A DNA stretch of 64,000 bases from Actinopolyspora xinjiangensis (GCF_900104475.1 NZ_FNJR01000004.1:62001-126000); one strand, 5' to 3'; numbered from the stretch's first letter, positions 44,143 to 55,186 are shown. A program made the numbers and translations. Notes: generated by a model from the letters alone, not told the origin.

Positions 44143-45225
44143 CTAGTCGTGCCTGTCGTGCTCGTCCTCGGTGGAGTCGGCACGCCGGGAGTCCAGCTCC
44201 TGGCGATCTTCCCCTTCCGGTTCCCCGGACTCGTCGGGTAGTGAGGTCTCACCGGCCGCCGCCTGCCGGGAGTCGTCCCGCGGCGGTGCCACCTCGGCGG
44301 GTGTGTCGGGTAGACGCACTCCGTAGTCGGGATCACCTGGTAACGGTTTGCCCAGCAGGCTCTCGGGGGCCTCCCTGGAGCGCCGCACGACCAGCAGGTA
44401 GACGACCGCCCCCAGGAAGACCAGCGCGGAGACGTAGACGTTGACCCGGATGCCCAGATCGAACGGTGTGGAGGCCGGATCGGTGCGCATCATCTCGATC
44501 CAGAACCGCCCGGCGGTGTATCCGGCCACGTACAGCGCGAACACCCTGCCGTGACCCAGCCGGAACCTGCGGTCGGCCCAGACCAGCACCAGCGCCACCA
44601 GCAGGTTCCACAGCAGTTCGTAGAGGAAGGTCGGGTGGACCACCTCGACGGGGATGTCACTGACCGCCACACCGGTCACCGGGTTCGGCTCCCGCTGATA
44701 TATCTCCAACCCCCACGGCAGGTTCGTCGGCCCGCCGTAGAGCTCCTGGTTGAAGTAGTTTCCGAGTCTGCCGATGGCCTGCGCGACCACCAGGCCGGGG
44801 GCGACCGCGTCGGCGAAGGCGGGCAGCGGGATGCCGCGCCTCCGGCAGCCGATCCAGGCTCCGACGGCGCCGAGCGCCACGGCTCCCCAGATGCCGAGGC
44901 CGCCCTGCCAAATCTTGAAGACGTCCCACCACGGATTGGGACTGCCCGGCCCGAAGTAACGCCAGTAGTCGGTGATCACGTGGTAGAGCCTGCCGCCGAC
45001 CAGCCCGAAGGGAACGGCGAACACGGCGATGTCGGTGACGGCACCCTTGCGCCCGCCACGAGCGACCCAGCGACGTTCCGACCAGAGGATCGCGACGACG
45101 ATCCCCGCGATGATGCACAGCGCGTACGCGCGAACGGGGATCGGGCCGACGTACCACACGCCCTGCGGTGGGCTGGGGATGTTGGCCAGGTAGGTGGTCG
45201 CCGAGGCGGGTAGCGCGACAGTCAC
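44143..45225 (-). CDS. lgt: Prolipoprotein diacylglyceryl transferase
   Basis: Membrane enzyme that attaches diacylglycerol to the lipobox cysteine of lipoproteins. 360 aa. Seven-helix core with GLVGGRLYHVITDYW, GLGIWGAVALGA, and the Lgt signature GRLGNYFNQELYGGPTNLPWG, then HPTFLYELLWN. A charged, disordered C-terminal tail of about 75 residues (Asp/Glu/Arg-rich), common in actinobacterial Lgt. Last gene of the leftward trp unit, 45 nt after trpA, an arrangement conserved in actinomycetes. GTG start. Confidence 0.95.
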   Translation of the reverse strand: MTVALPASATTYLANIPSPPQGVWYVGPIPVRAYALCIIAGIVVAILWSERRWVARGGRKGAVTDIAVFAVPFGLVGGRLYHVITDYWRYFGPGSPNPWWDVFKIWQGGLGIWGAVALGAVGAWIGCRRRGIPLPAFADAVAPGLVVAQAIGRLGNYFNQELYGGPTNLPWGLEIYQREPNPVTGVAVSDIPVEVVHPTFLYELLWNLLVALVLVWADRRFRLGHGRVFALYVAGYTAGRFWIEMMRTDPASTPFDLGIRVNVYVSALVFLGAVVYLLVVRRSREAPESLLGKPLPGDPDYGVRLPDTPAEVAPPRDDSRQAAAGETSLPDESGEPEGEDRQELDSRRADSTEDEHDRHD

Positions 45226-45270
45226 GCGACCACCGTAACGGGCGGCGGAGCGGGCATCGGCACGGGCTCC

Positions 45271-46092
45271 TCAGTCGACGACCTCGGGAACCGGGGCCGG
45301 GTTCGAGCGGACGCCACGTCCGAGTTCGGCGGCGAACTCCGCGACTCCGGTGGTCCCCTCCCGCCGGACACGGCTCACGAAGGCGGAGCCGACGATCACA
45401 CCGTCGGCGAACGAACCCACCTCGGCGGCGTGTTCGGCGGTGCGCACCCCGAGCCCCACTCCGATCGGCAGCTCGGTGTGCTCACGGGTGCGCCGCACGA
45501 GATCGCGGGCGGAACCGGAGACCGAGTCCCGAGCACCGGTCACCCCCATCACCGACGCGGCGTAGAGGAACCCGGACCCCGCCTCGGCGGTCATGGCGAG
45601 CCTGCGGTCGGTGGAAGACGGTGCCACCAGAAAGATCCGGTCGAGGTCGTACCGTCGGGCCGCCGTCAGCCACTCGTCGGCCTCGTCCGGGATCAGGTCC
45701 GGAGTGATCACCCCGAGACCACCCGCGGCGGCGAGGTCCCGGGCGAAGGCATCGGGGCCGTAGCGGTGCACCGGGTTCCAGTAGGTCATCACCACCGGAG
45801 CCGCCCCCGCCTCGGCCACCGTCGCGACGAGGTCGAACAACTGCCGGACTCTGAAACCGTTGCGCAGGGCCTCACCACCGGCCGCCTGGATGGTCGGGCC
45901 GTCCATCACCGGATCCGAGTAGGGAATGCCGATCTCGACGACGTCACAGCCGGGAGTGTCGCCGTCGCCGCGCACCATGGCGCGGAACAGCTCGGCGCTG
46001 TCGGGCACGGTGGGAAACCCCGCCGGCAGATAACCGATCAGGGCCGCGCGTCGTTGTGCCGCGCAGTCGCGGAATACCTCGTGCAGACTCAC
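45271..46092 (-). CDS. trpA: Tryptophan synthase alpha subunit
   Basis: Cleaves indole-3-glycerol phosphate to indole and glyceraldehyde 3-phosphate. 273 aa TIM barrel; [20 protein letters not shown] (catalytic Glu/Asp region) and [26 protein letters not shown] start lies within the trpB stop (4-nt overlap), giving tight coupling with the beta subunit. Confidence 0.96.
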   Translation of the reverse strand: MSLHEVFRDCAAQRRAALIGYLPAGFPTVPDSAELFRAMVRGDGDTPGCDVVEIGIPYSDPVMDGPTIQAAGGEALRNGFRVRQLFDLVATVAEAGAAPVVMTYWNPVHRYGPDAFARDLAAAGGLGVITPDLIPDEADEWLTAARRYDLDRIFLVAPSSTDRRLAMTAEAGSGFLYAASVMGVTGARDSVSGSARDLVRRTREHTELPIGVGLGVRTAEHAAEVGSFADGVIVGSAFVSRVRREGTTGVAEFAAELGRGVRSNPAPVPEVVD

Positions 46093-47372
46093 CCCTGGTC
46101 CTCCCCGGTGATCCCGGCCTCGGGCACGAGGCCGAAGTAGTGCGCGGCAGTGTCCATGTCCTTGTCACCCCGCCCGGAGAGGCTGACCACGAGCACGGCC
46201 TCCGGGCCGAGTTCGGCTCCCAACCGCAACGCCCCCGCCAGCGCGTGGGCCGACTCGATGGCCGGGATGATCCCCTCGGTGCGCGACAACAACCGGAAGG
46301 CGTGCATCGCCTCCTCGTCGGTGACGGCGCGGTACTCCGCACGCCCGGTGTCGGCCAGCCAGGCGTGCTCCGGCCCCACGCCGGGGTAGTCCAGCCCGGC
46401 CGATATCGAGTAGGCCTCGGCGATCTGGCCGTCCTCGTCCTGTAGCAGGTAGGACCTGGCACCGTGCAGCGTCCCCGGGCTACCGCTGGTGAGCGCGGCG
46501 CCGTGTTCACCACTGTCGAGTCCGTGACCGCCCGCCTCCATCCCGACCAGGCGCACGCCGGGGTCGTCTATGAACCCGTGGAAGATCCCGATGGCGTTGG
46601 AACCACCCCCCACGCAAGCGACCACCGCGTCGGGCAGCCGACCGGTGCGGCGCAGCACCTGTTCCCTGCTCTCCTCACCGATGACCTTGTGCAGGTTGCG
46701 GACCATCAGCGGAAACGGGTGGGCGCCCGCCGCCGTACCGAGCAGGTAGTGGGTGTCGGCGACGTTGGTCACCCAGTCCCGCAGAGCCTCGTTGATCGCG
46801 TCCTTGAGGGTGGCCGAACCGGCCTCGACCGGGCGGACCTCGGCCCCGAGCAACCGCATCCGCGCCACGTTGAGGGCCTGCCGCCGGGTGTCGGTGGCAC
46901 CCATGTAGATGACGCAGTCGAGATCGAGCAGCGCACAGGCGGTGGCGGTCGCGACGCCGTGCTGCCCCGCCCCGGTCTCGGCGATCACCCGACGCTTGCC
47001 CATGCGCTTGACCAGCAGGGCCTGCCCCAACACGTTGTTGATCTTGTGAGAGCCGGTGTGGTTGAGGTCCTCCCGCTTGAGCAGCACCCGTGCTCCCCCC
47101 GCATGGGCGCCGAACCGTTCGACCTCGGTCAGCGGGGAGGGTCTGCCCGCGTAGTCACGCAGCAGCCGTTCGAGCTCGGCTACGAACTCCGGGTCATCCC
47201 GCGCCTTGTCGTACTCGGCCGCGAGCTCGTCCTGCGCGGCGATCAGGGCTTCGGGCATGAAGCGACCACCGTAGGAACCGAAGTGCCCGCCGGAGTCGGG
47301 GTCGTGCCCGCTGACGCCCGTCCCTCCCGGCGTCACCGACTCGTAGGAGGTCTCGGAGTCTCGCGCTGTCAT
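46089..47372 (-). CDS. trpB: Tryptophan synthase beta subunit
   Basis: PLP enzyme joining indole and serine. 427 aa with a 25-residue polar leader. [15 protein letters not shown] start, [16 protein letters not shown] with the PLP lysine, [15 protein letters not shown], and [15 protein letters not shown] (phosphate-binding loop). 8 nt after trpC stop and overlapping trpA; full leftward order trpE-membrane protein-trpC-trpB-trpA-lgt. Confidence 0.97.
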   Translation of the reverse strand: MTARDSETSYESVTPGGTGVSGHDPDSGGHFGSYGGRFMPEALIAAQDELAAEYDKARDDPEFVAELERLLRDYAGRPSPLTEVERFGAHAGGARVLLKREDLNHTGSHKINNVLGQALLVKRMGKRRVIAETGAGQHGVATATACALLDLDCVIYMGATDTRRQALNVARMRLLGAEVRPVEAGSATLKDAINEALRDWVTNVADTHYLLGTAAGAHPFPLMVRNLHKVIGEESREQVLRRTGRLPDAVVACVGGGSNAIGIFHGFIDDPGVRLVGMEAGGHGLDSGEHGAALTSGSPGTLHGARSYLLQDEDGQIAEAYSISAGLDYPGVGPEHAWLADTGRAEYRAVTDEEAMHAFRLLSRTEGIIPAIESAHALAGALRLGAELGPEAVLVVSLSGRGDKDMDTAAHYFGLVPEAGITGEDQG

Positions 47373-47380
47373 CCGGTTTC

Positions 47381-48193
47381 CTATCCGCGGCTGGGACGCG
47401 GGCAGGCCGGGTGAGAACCCGCCGTGACCAACTGCGTCAACGCCGCACGTGGGTTGTCACTACTGACCAGGCCCTCACCGACCAGTACCGCATCGGCTCC
47501 GGACCCGGCGTAGGCCATCAGGTCGCTCGGTCCCCGCACCCCGGACTCCGCGATCTTGATCACTCCGGCGGGAAGCCCCGGAGCGATCCGGCCGAACACG
47601 TCGCGGTCCACCTCCAGAGTGTGCAGGTCCCGCGCGTTGATCCCGATGATCTTGCCACCGGCCGCGAGGGCCCGATCGGCCTCCTCCGCGGTGTGCACCT
47701 CGACCAGGGCCATCATCCCGAGCGATTCCACCCGGTCCAGCAGCGCCTCGAGGGCGTTCTGTTCCAGGGCCGCGACGATGAGCAGCACCATGTCGGCACC
47801 GTGCGCGCGGGCCTCGTGCACCTGGTAGGGACTGACGATGAAGTCCTTGCGCAGGATCGGCGCACTGACCCTGGCCCGCACCGCGTCCAGGTCGCGCAGC
47901 GAACCACCGAAACGACGTTGCTCGGTGAGAACGCTGATGACCCGGGCACCCGATTCGTGGTAGCCGGCGGCGAGATCGGCCGGTTCGGCGATGTCGGCCA
48001 GCTCCCCCTTGGAGGGGCTGCGCCGCTTCACCTCCGCGATCACCCCCACGCCCGGTTCGTGCAGTGCCGCCCAGACGTCCTTGGGGGGTTGCGCGGTCGC
48101 CGAAAGCTTTTTGACCTCCTCGAACGGAACCTCCGCCTCACGGGCGGCCAGGTCCTGCCGGACATCTTCGATGATCGTGTCCAAAACGCTCAC
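47381..48193 (-). CDS. trpC: Indole-3-glycerol phosphate synthase
   Basis: 270-aa TIM barrel closing the indole ring. [14 protein letters not shown] with the catalytic lysine, [35 protein letters not shown], and [14 protein letters not shown] 48193 gives the usual N-terminus [15 protein letters not shown]; the frame runs 16 codons upstream without support. Monofunctional: trpF is absent here, as expected where PriA (see hisA) does that isomerisation. Confidence 0.96.
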   Translation of the reverse strand: MSVLDTIIEDVRQDLAAREAEVPFEEVKKLSATAQPPKDVWAALHEPGVGVIAEVKRRSPSKGELADIAEPADLAAGYHESGARVISVLTEQRRFGGSLRDLDAVRARVSAPILRKDFIVSPYQVHEARAHGADMVLLIVAALEQNALEALLDRVESLGMMALVEVHTAEEADRALAAGGKIIGINARDLHTLEVDRDVFGRIAPGLPAGVIKIAESGVRGPSDLMAYAGSGADAVLVGEGLVSSDNPRAALTQLVTAGSHPACPRPSRG

Positions 48194-48503
48194 GAGGGCA
48201 CCTCGCACAGGGCCGGCCGGACACTTGCTCGCAGGTGGCAATACGCGCGGATCGTCCTATCGCGCTCGATCACGACACTCCCCTTCCCCGCCGTGCCGGT
48301 CGCGGTATCGATGCTAAACCCGTTCAGTGTGAAGCCCGCCGCAGGGGGCGGAACAACGTCCCAGCGCATCAAGGACCTTGGTCCCTTGTCGGTGTTGGGT
48401 GCCGGTGTTCGGGAAGGCTGCTCGCCGGGAAAACAGCTCCGTTCCGGGATCGGCGCGCTCCGCAGGCGAACCGTGGCGGGGCCACGGTCCTTCCTCCCGG
48501 GAA
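48194..48503 (-). other. 310-nt gap inside the trp unit
   Basis: No convincing gene between the Trp-associated membrane protein and trpC. A hairpin ACCGTGGC-ggg-GCCACGGT (48470-48488) begins 15 nt past the membrane-protein stop and could end or attenuate transcription; trpC would then have its own promoter within the gap. A 105-codon frame here lacks a ribosome site and overlaps trpC, so I reject it. Confidence 0.4.
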
Positions 48504-49124
48504 TCAACCGTTCTCGTCTCCGTCACCCGCTTCGGTGGGGTCACGACCTTCGTCCAGATCCTCCCAGAGACGCCGGTCCGGATCACGGGTTTCACGCGCT
48601 TCGGCGGGAGCGGAGTACTTCGACCCCATGGCGGGCATCCGTCGCGCGGCGAAGAGCACCGCCGCCCCGCACAGCAGGAGCACCAACGCCGAGGCTCCCA
48701 TCAGCGCGGGAGCGTAGGGCAGCACCTCCCGCACCTCCAACGGCCTGCTTCCCGGCGGGGAACCGGGAACCTCCGAAACCCCGGCCGGACCAACGAGCCA
48801 GTCGAACAGGCGCCATCCCAGCAGCACGGCCTCGAGGACGATCACCAGGCCGATCACTCGGCGCAACAGACCGCCGGTCGCCAGTACCGCCGCGATCGCC
48901 GCGAGGGTGGCCAACGCCAACGGCGCGAGCTCGGGACGCAACGCCTCCCCCGTCACCCGCGCCACGTCGTCACCGGAGAACGGTGTCCGATAACGCTGCC
49001 GTGTCCACACCAGCGAGCTCGCCGCCCACAGCCCGACGGCCGCGGCGAGCATGCCGATGACGCACGAAACCAACAACCGACGGCCCGTCGCGCTCCGCTC
49101 GGTCGACTCCTGTCGGGTGGTCAC
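48504..49124 (-). CDS. Trp biosynthesis-associated membrane protein
   Basis: 206 aa with four hydrophobic helices (LLVSCVIGMLAAAVGLWAASSLVW; LAPLALATLAAIAAVLATGGLL; VIGLVIVLEAVLLGWRLFDWL; YAPALMGASALVLLLCGAAVLFAARRM). This topology, the segment RVTGEALRPELAPLALA and the position between trpE and trpC match the actinobacterial TIGR02234 family, whose role is unknown. GTG start; 97 nt downstream of trpE. Acidic C-terminal tail of about 30 residues. Confidence 0.9.
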   Translation of the reverse strand: MTTRQESTERSATGRRLLVSCVIGMLAAAVGLWAASSLVWTRQRYRTPFSGDDVARVTGEALRPELAPLALATLAAIAAVLATGGLLRRVIGLVIVLEAVLLGWRLFDWLVGPAGVSEVPGSPPGSRPLEVREVLPYAPALMGASALVLLLCGAAVLFAARRMPAMGSKYSAPAEARETRDPDRRLWEDLDEGRDPTEAGDGDENG

Positions 49125-49221
49125 GCCGGTTTCACACCCCCACATCGGGATCTCGGGTCGGTGAGCCGGAGCCGCGGGCACCTCCCGTGCCGCTTCCGCC
49201 CCGGCTCTCGTGCTGGAGTCC

Positions 49222-50865
49222 TCAGCTCGGAGTCGAGCTTCCCAGCATCTCGGCGGGTGAGGCCGTCGGGCGGTCGTCGAGGTGCCCGTCCGGAGCGGCC
49301 CCGGCTCTCCCGCTCTCGGCCTCACCGTCCGGACGCCGGAGGGTCGCGGCCGTGGCGACGGCGCTGAGCACCGCCTTCGCCTTGTTCAGACACTCCTGGT
49401 CCTCGGCGGCCGGATCCGAGTCCGCGACGATGCCGCCGCCAGCCTGCACGTACGCGGTGCCGTGCCGCAGCAGAGCGGTGCGGATGGCTATCGCGGTGTC
49501 GGCGTTCCCGGCGAAGTCGAAGTAGCCGACCACTCCGCCGTACTGCGCGCGCCGCGTCGGCTCCAGCTCCTCGATTATCCGCATGGCGCGGGGCTTGGGT
49601 GCCCCGGACAACGTCCCCGCCGGGAAGCAGGCGGTCACCGCGTCGAAGGCGTGGTACTCGTCCCCGAGTTCACCGGTGATCGACGACACGATGTGCATGA
49701 CGTGGCTGTAGCGCTCCACACGGAAGAACTCCACCGGGTGCACCGAGCCCGCCCGGCACACCCTTCCCAGGTCGTTGCGGGCGAGATCGACGAGCATGAG
49801 GTGCTCGGCACGCTCCTTGTCGTCGTTGATGAGCTCCTTCTCGAGGGCGACGTCCTCGTCCTCGTCCGCGCCCCGCCAACGGGTTCCGGCGATGGGGTAG
49901 GTCGTGGCGTGGCCGTCCCTGACCTTGACCAGCGACTCCGGACTGGAGCCGACGATGTCGAACGGCTGTTCGTCGACCGGGTCGGGCAACCGCAGCAGGT
50001 ACATGTAGGGACTCGGGTTGGTGGTGCGCAGGATTCGGTAGATATCCAGCGCCTGCGCCTCGGTGCGCATCTCGAAACGCTGCGAGACGACCACCTGGAA
50101 CGCCTCGCCCTGGTGGATGGCCTCCTTGGCGCGCAGGACCGCCTCCCGGTGCCGTTCGGAGTCGCGGTGGCGGGTGAACTCCGGCTCCTGCCGCGAGAAG
50201 GCCGCCACCGTGGAAGGCGAGGGCTCGTGCAACCGTCGTGTCATCGCGTCGAGCCTGGCCACGGCGTCGTCGTAGGCGGCGTCCACCCGTTCCGGACTGT
50301 CGTCCCAGTTGACCGCGTTGGCGATCAGCGTGACGGTGCCCTCGTGGTGGTCCAGCGCCGCGAGGTCGGTGGCGAAGAGCATCACCATCTCCGGGATGCC
50401 GAGGTCGTCCTCGGTGTCCTCCGGCAACAGCTCGAACCTGCGGACGGTGTCGTAGCCGAGGTAACCGACCATTCCGCCCGTCAACGGCGGCAGTCCGGGC
50501 AGCGGATCGGTGTGCAGCAACCGCAGGGTCTCCCGCAGCGTCTCCATCGGGTCGCCGTCGGTGGGTAAACCGTCCGGTGGCGTGCCCAGCCAGCACGAAT
50601 CACCGTCACGTACCGTGAGGGCCGCCGCACTGTGCACCCCCACGAAGGACCAGCGCGACCAGGAACGACCGTTCTCGGCGGATTCGAACAGGAAGGTCCC
50701 GGACCTGTTGCGCGCCAGTTTCCGATAGATCCCCAGCGGCGTCTCGTCATCCGCGAGCAGTCGCCGCACGACCGGGATCACCCGACGCCCGGCCGCGAGC
50801 TCGCGGAACTCGGCTCGCGAGGGGCTGGTAGTGCCGATGTCACCGTCGCCGACCATGGGAGTCAT
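49222..50865 (-). CDS. trpE: Anthranilate synthase component I
   Basis: Makes anthranilate from chorismate, with ammonia supplied by a TrpG not found in this window. 547 aa. N-terminal allosteric part ([18 protein letters not shown], containing the usual ESxxxGRxS tryptophan-binding pattern) and the chorismate-binding core: [35 protein letters not shown] region, [12 protein letters not shown] at 50865 or 50856; neither has a strong site. First gene of the leftward trp unit; feedback inhibition by Trp is expected. Confidence 0.95.
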   Translation of the reverse strand: MTPMVGDGDIGTTSPSRAEFRELAAGRRVIPVVRRLLADDETPLGIYRKLARNRSGTFLFESAENGRSWSRWSFVGVHSAAALTVRDGDSCWLGTPPDGLPTDGDPMETLRETLRLLHTDPLPGLPPLTGGMVGYLGYDTVRRFELLPEDTEDDLGIPEMVMLFATDLAALDHHEGTVTLIANAVNWDDSPERVDAAYDDAVARLDAMTRRLHEPSPSTVAAFSRQEPEFTRHRDSERHREAVLRAKEAIHQGEAFQVVVSQRFEMRTEAQALDIYRILRTTNPSPYMYLLRLPDPVDEQPFDIVGSSPESLVKVRDGHATTYPIAGTRWRGADEDEDVALEKELINDDKERAEHLMLVDLARNDLGRVCRAGSVHPVEFFRVERYSHVMHIVSSITGELGDEYHAFDAVTACFPAGTLSGAPKPRAMRIIEELEPTRRAQYGGVVGYFDFAGNADTAIAIRTALLRHGTAYVQAGGGIVADSDPAAEDQECLNKAKAVLSAVATAATLRRPDGEAESGRAGAAPDGHLDDRPTASPAEMLGSSTPS

Positions 50866-50931
50866 TGTCGCAGGCCGCTCGTGGCGACTTACCGGGACTG
50901 ACCCGAAATTTGCGGATGCGGCGACCGGCCC

Positions 50932-51570
50932 GTGAGGATGTGGAGCGTGCAACCAGACAGCCGTGACGCGGAGCGCACTCGTCTGCGACGGGGTCGCAGG
51001 GGCGGCGGTGGCAGCACCAAGGAGGAGCTGCTCGACGCGGCCCGCACCGCCTTCATCGAGAACGGTTACGAGGGCGCCACCGTACGGGACATCGCGGGCC
51101 GGGCCGGAGTCGATCCCGCGATGGTCCGGCACTGGTTCGGCGGCAAGGAGGAGCTTTTCACCGCCGCCGTCTCCCTGCCGGTCGATCCGGCCAGGATGCT
51201 GCCCCGGCTGCTCGACGGCCCCACCGAGCGGCTGGCGGAACGCATGCTGGGCATGTTCCTCTCGGTCTGGGACGAGGCGGGCGGCGGTGAGTTCGCCGCG
51301 CTGGTGCGCAGCCTCTCGGTTCGGGAGAGCGCGGTACGCATGCTGCGCGAATTCCTCACCACCGCGCTGTTCGGCAGGCTGCTGCGGGAGCTGGGCTCCG
51401 ACGAACCGGAGCTGCGCGCCGCGCTGTGCGGTTCACAGCTCGTGGGACTCGGCATGATGCGCTACGTGGTACGGGTGGAGCCGCTGGCCAGCGCCGAGCA
51501 CGAGCTGGTAGTGGCCAGTATCGCCCCCAACCTGCAGCGCTACCTCACCGGGCCGTTGCGACAGGAGTGA
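50932..51570 (+). CDS. TetR-family regulator
   Basis: 212 aa (GTG 50932; ATG 50938 or GTG 50947 also possible). [39 protein letters not shown], then a TetR C-terminal domain. Divergent from trpE with only 66 nt between, so it may control trpE, itself, or both; I see no clear palindrome in the gap. Basic, Gly/Arg-rich N-terminal arm. Confidence 0.88.
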   Translation: MRMWSVQPDSRDAERTRLRRGRRGGGGSTKEELLDAARTAFIENGYEGATVRDIAGRAGVDPAMVRHWFGGKEELFTAAVSLPVDPARMLPRLLDGPTERLAERMLGMFLSVWDEAGGGEFAALVRSLSVRESAVRMLREFLTTALFGRLLRELGSDEPELRAALCGSQLVGLGMMRYVVRVEPLASAEHELVVASIAPNLQRYLTGPLRQE

Positions 51571-51600
51571 GCGAGAAACACGGGCCCGGCGCCACCCAGC

Positions 51601-51996
51601 TCACGCGGCTGGAGGCGTCGATTCGGGCCGCAGCAGCACATCGGCCTCGAAACAGTCCGGCGCACCCGTGTGACAGGCGGGACCGGTCTGCTCGACGAGC
51701 AGCAACACCGTGTCACCGTCGCAGTCGAGCCGGACCTCCCGCACGTACTGCGTGTTGCCGGAGGACTCCCCCTTGACCCAGTGCCGGGCACGGCTGCGCG
51801 AGTAGTAGGTGGCCTGCCTGCTGTGCAGGGTGCGGCGCAACGCCTCCTCGTCCATCCAGGCCATCATCAGCACCCGGCCCGTGTCGTGCTGCTGGGCCAC
51901 CGCGGCGATCAGGCCGTCCTCGTTGCGCTTGAGTCTCGCGGCGATCGCCGGATCGAGTGCCCCCTCGGTTCGCCCCTCGCCTGCCGGTGACGTCAT
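51601..51996 (-). CDS. hisI: Phosphoribosyl-AMP cyclohydrolase
   Basis: 131 aa, the monofunctional HisI. Hydrolyses the adenine ring of [58 protein letters not shown] with metal-binding Asp and Cys residues. The ATG overlaps the hisF stop by 4 nt (ATGA). Last gene of the leftward hisH-membrane protein-hisA-hisF-hisI set. Confidence 0.96.
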   Translation of the reverse strand: MTSPAGEGRTEGALDPAIAARLKRNEDGLIAAVAQQHDTGRVLMMAWMDEEALRRTLHSRQATYYSRSRARHWVKGESSGNTQYVREVRLDCDGDTVLLLVEQTGPACHTGAPDCFEADVLLRPESTPPAA

Positions 51997-52766
51997 CGGA
52001 CCGTGATCCCCTCCGCTCGCATGGCGTTCTTGACCTCCTCGATGGTCAGCTCTCCGAAGTGGAAGACGCTCGCGGCCAGCACGGCGTCGGCCCCGGCGTG
52101 CACGGCGGGCGCGAAGTGCTCGGCGCTCCCGGCACCGCCGCTGGCGATCAACGGGACGCGCACGGCGGCACGCACGGCGCGGATCATCTCGAGGTCGAAC
52201 CCCTCTTTGGTGCCGTCGGCGTCCATGGAGTTGAGCAGTATCTCGCCGACGCCCAGCCGCTCGGCTCTGGCCGCCCACTCGACGGCGCAGATGCCGGTTC
52301 CCCGTCGGCCCCCGTGCGTGGTGACCTCGAAACCGGAGGAGGTCTCGGTCCCGCCGGACGGCACGCGCCTGGCATCGACCGAAAGCACCACGCACTGCGC
52401 CCCGAACCGGCGGGACGCGGTCTCCAGCAGTCCGGGATCCGAGATGGCCGCGGTGTTGAGGCTGACCTTGTCGGCGCCCGCACGCAGCAGGCGGTCCACG
52501 TCCTCGGGACCGCGCACGCCGCCACCCACGGTCAGCGGGATGAAGACCTGGTCGGCGGTGCCGCGTACCACGTCGTAGGTGGTCTCCCGATCGGACGAGG
52601 AAGCGGTGACGTCGAGGAACGTCAGCTCGTCGGCCCACTCCCCGTCGTAGCGACGGGCCAGCTCGACCGGATCACCCGCGTCGACCAGCCCGGTGAAATT
52701 GACTCCCTTGACCACTCGCCCCTGGTCGACGTCCAGACAGGGGATCACGCGCACCGCGACCGACAT
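51993..52766 (-). CDS. hisF: Imidazole glycerol phosphate synthase, cyclase subunit
   Basis: 257-aa TIM barrel using ammonia from HisH to form imidazole glycerol phosphate and [24 protein letters not shown] with catalytic Asp11, [33 protein letters not shown] with the second catalytic Asp, and [16 protein letters not shown] at 52766 is the conserved start; 115 nt from hisA. Confidence 0.97.
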   Translation of the reverse strand: MSVAVRVIPCLDVDQGRVVKGVNFTGLVDAGDPVELARRYDGEWADELTFLDVTASSSDRETTYDVVRGTADQVFIPLTVGGGVRGPEDVDRLLRAGADKVSLNTAAISDPGLLETASRRFGAQCVVLSVDARRVPSGGTETSSGFEVTTHGGRRGTGICAVEWAARAERLGVGEILLNSMDADGTKEGFDLEMIRAVRAAVRVPLIASGGAGSAEHFAPAVHAGADAVLAASVFHFGELTIEEVKNAMRAEGITVR

Positions 52767-52881
52767 GGCACCAGCATAAGTGCCCGGTGGTGGAGCGGCC
52801 CCACGGCTTCGATGATCGGCTCCCGGGGATACGCGGGCCACCCCGGCGCGACGATTTCCCGGGGTTCGCCGCGCCACGGCT

Positions 52882-53616
52882 TCATCCGCCGACGGCTTCG
52901 AGAGCTTCGGTCAGAGTGAAGTTGCCCGCGTACAGCGCCTTGCCCACGATCGAGCCCTCGAGCCCGTACGGTTCGAGTTCGGCCAGCGCCACCAGATCGT
53001 GCACAGTGGATACCCCTCCGGAGGCCACGACCGGCGCGGGGGTGTACTCGCAGACCGCGCGCAGCAGCGACAGGTTGGGCCCTCCCAACGTCCCGTCCTT
53101 GCTCACGTCGGTGACCACGTAACGGGCGCAGCCCGCGGCGTCCAACCGGTCAAGCACCTGCCACAGATCCCCGCCGTCCCGCGTCCAGCCGCGCGCCGCC
53201 AGGCGGTGTCCCCGATCACCGATACGCACGTCCAGGCCGACCGCCACACGCTGGCCGTGCTCGGCGACCACCCGCGCGGTCCACTCGGGGTCCTCGAGCG
53301 CGGCGGTGCCGAGATTCACCCGGGCACAGCCCGTCTCCAGCGCCGCGCGCAACGAGTCGTCGTCCCGGATTCCACCGGACAGCTCCACGGCGACGTCCAA
53401 CTTCGCGACCACCTCGGCGAGCAGCTCCCGGTTCGAACCACGACCGAAGGCGGCGTCCAGGTCCACGAGGTGGACCCATTCCGCCCCCGCGTCCTGCCAA
53501 GCCAGAGCGGCCCGCAGCGGGTCCCCGTAGGAGGTCTCGGTGCCCGCGGCACCCTGCACCAGACGCACGGCCTGCCCGTCGGCGACGTCAACAGCGGGAA
53601 GCAGCGTGAAAGTCAC
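52882..53616 (-). CDS. priA: Phosphoribosyl isomerase, HisA/PriA type
   Basis: 244-aa TIM barrel that isomerises ProFAR for histidine synthesis and, in actinobacteria, also PRA for tryptophan synthesis. [21 protein letters not shown] with catalytic Asp, [13 protein letters not shown] (Arg that lets PriA bind both substrates in the family), [16 protein letters not shown] with the second Asp-Thr pair, VVASGGVST. No trpF is in this window although trpC, B and A are, which fits the dual role. 82 nt separate it from the small membrane gene upstream. Confidence 0.95.
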   Translation of the reverse strand: MTFTLLPAVDVADGQAVRLVQGAAGTETSYGDPLRAALAWQDAGAEWVHLVDLDAAFGRGSNRELLAEVVAKLDVAVELSGGIRDDDSLRAALETGCARVNLGTAALEDPEWTARVVAEHGQRVAVGLDVRIGDRGHRLAARGWTRDGGDLWQVLDRLDAAGCARYVVTDVSKDGTLGGPNLSLLRAVCEYTPAPVVASGGVSTVHDLVALAELEPYGLEGSIVGKALYAGNFTLTEALEAVGG

Positions 53617-53698
53617 GTCCCAAGCCTATGACGGGACTCGCGGCACCACGTCGCCACCCGTCGCACGGTGCTCGTCGAGCGGTCCCGGCGCATCCCGT

Positions 53699-53914
53699 TC
53701 AACGCCTCCCGCGGGACCGACCACCGGAGTACAGCGCGGCCCCCACCGGAACGGCGAGCACAAGCAGGGCCGCCGAGATCACCAACCATCCGGAGACACC
53801 CGCGGCCAGCAGGTACGTCGAGGCGAACCCCACGACCATGCCGAAGCACAGCAGAAAGGCCACCACGCGAGCGGCACCACCGGGGCGCATCAGCCCGTGC
53901 CGACGGGCACTCAC
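53699..53914 (-). CDS. Small two-helix membrane protein in the his operon
   Basis: 71 aa: basic start ([18 protein letters not shown]), helix 1 [22 protein letters not shown], helix 2 [20 protein letters not shown], basic end. GTG start overlaps the hisH stop by 4 nt; ATG nine codons in is the alternative. Small membrane proteins occur between hisH and hisA in many actinomycetes; function unknown. Confidence 0.75.
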   Translation of the reverse strand: MSARRHGLMRPGGAARVVAFLLCFGMVVGFASTYLLAAGVSGWLVISAALLVLAVPVGAALYSGGRSRGRR

Positions 53915-54537
53915 AGGGTTTCCAACCAGTTGCGCAGCAGAGCGCTCCCGGCGGCACCGGACTTCTCCGGGTGGAACTGGGTCGCCATCAGGGGACCGTC
54001 CTCCACAGCGGCCAGGAACGGCTCGCCGTGCTCGGCCCACACCGAGCGCCGTTGTTCACTCGCCGTCCCGGCGTCCCCCCAACCGCGCGCCGCGAACGAG
54101 TGGACGAAGTAGAACCTGGTCTCGGGAGTCATCCCCGCGAACAGCACGCTGCCGGACGGAGCGGAGACCGTGTTCCACCCCATGTGGGGCAGCACCTCGG
54201 CGCGCAACCGTTCCACCGCACCGGGCCACCTGCCGACCCCCTCAGCCGCCACTCCGTGTTCGACTCCCCGTTCGAACAGGATCTGCATTCCGACGCAGAT
54301 CCCGAGCACGGGCCGGTCGTCGGCCAGCCGTCGATCGACGAGCTTGTCGCCACCGACCTCGAGCAGTCCGCGCATGCAGGCGGAGAACGCCCCTACTCCC
54401 GGCACGACGAGGCCATCGGCCTCCATCGCCGCACGGTGATCATCGGTGACCTCGACTCGCGCACCCGCGTGTTCCAGCGCGCGCTCGGCCGAACGGAGAT
54501 TGCCGGATCCGTAGTCCAGTACGACAACTCGTGGCAC
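53911..54537 (-). CDS. hisH: Imidazole glycerol phosphate synthase, glutamine amidotransferase subunit
   Basis: 208 aa. Class I amidotransferase feeding ammonia to His[13 protein letters not shown], oxyanion strand VPGVGAF, nucleophile Cys in [14 protein letters not shown], and the His-Pro-Glu triad member in [12 protein letters not shown] or ATG at 54537. Here the histidine cluster breaks: hisB lies 5.3 kb upstream. Confidence 0.96.
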   Translation of the reverse strand: MPRVVVLDYGSGNLRSAERALEHAGARVEVTDDHRAAMEADGLVVPGVGAFSACMRGLLEVGGDKLVDRRLADDRPVLGICVGMQILFERGVEHGVAAEGVGRWPGAVERLRAEVLPHMGWNTVSAPSGSVLFAGMTPETRFYFVHSFAARGWGDAGTASEQRRSVWAEHGEPFLAAVEDGPLMATQFHPEKSGAAGSALLRNWLETL

Positions 54538-54724
54538 GGCACCAGCCTACCCGGCCGAGGAACCGGTCCGTTGTCAGGACGACCGCCGACGGCATTCTCC
54601 CGTCAGGAGCTCTCCCACACGAACCATCCCGCCGCACACCGGGTTCACCCCGTAACCACGATCACGACGAAGAATCGGACGGATACTGATAGTTGGACAC
54701 GAACCCGCTCGTTATGCTGGCGGC

Positions 54725-55186
54725 GTGTCGAAACCCGCCGCCAAACTGACCATCGGCGAACTCGCCGAACGCAGTGGAATAGCGACCACGGCACTCCGCT
54801 TCTACGAGGACCGCGGGCTGATCACCTCAACACGCACGAGCGGCAACCAGCGACGCTACGAACGCAGCGTGCTGCGACGTCTGGCGTTCATCCGGGCCGC
54901 CCAACGCGTGGGGCTGGCCCTGGAGGACATCGCGGAGGCGCTGCGAACCCTGCCGGACGACCACGCCCCCACCAGGACCGACTGGGCGAGGTTGTCGGAA
55001 CGCTGGCGCGACGAACTCGACGCCCGTATCGACGGGTTGCAACGACTGCGGGACCGGCTCACCGGATGCATCGGCTGCGGCTGCCTGTCACTGAACACCT
55101 GTTCGCTGCACAACCCGGACGACAGGATGGCGACCGATGGCCCCGCGGCTCCTCGGCTTCGCCCGAAAGCCGAGGGGGGACTGTGA
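54725..55186 (+). CDS. soxR: Redox-sensitive MerR-family regulator SoxR
   Basis: 153 aa. MerR winged helix (LTIGELAERSGIATTALRFYEDRGLI), dimer helix, and the SoxR [2Fe-2S] site C115-x2-C118-x-C120-x5-C126 (CIGCGCLSLNTC) followed by the usual SLHNPDD. It senses redox-cycling compounds or superoxide and in actinobacteria usually activates a few oxidoreductase or efflux genes. GTG start. Target may be itself or the neighbours; no classical target gene is adjacent. Confidence 0.95.
   Translation: MSKPAAKLTIGELAERSGIATTALRFYEDRGLITSTRTSGNQRRYERSVLRRLAFIRAAQRVGLALEDIAEALRTLPDDHAPTRTDWARLSERWRDELDARIDGLQRLRDRLTGCIGCGCLSLNTCSLHNPDDRMATDGPAAPRLRPKAEGGL

Noticed and set aside
48190-48507. 105-codon frame in the trp gap
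   Set aside because: No ribosome site, overlaps both neighbouring genes, and the residues look random.
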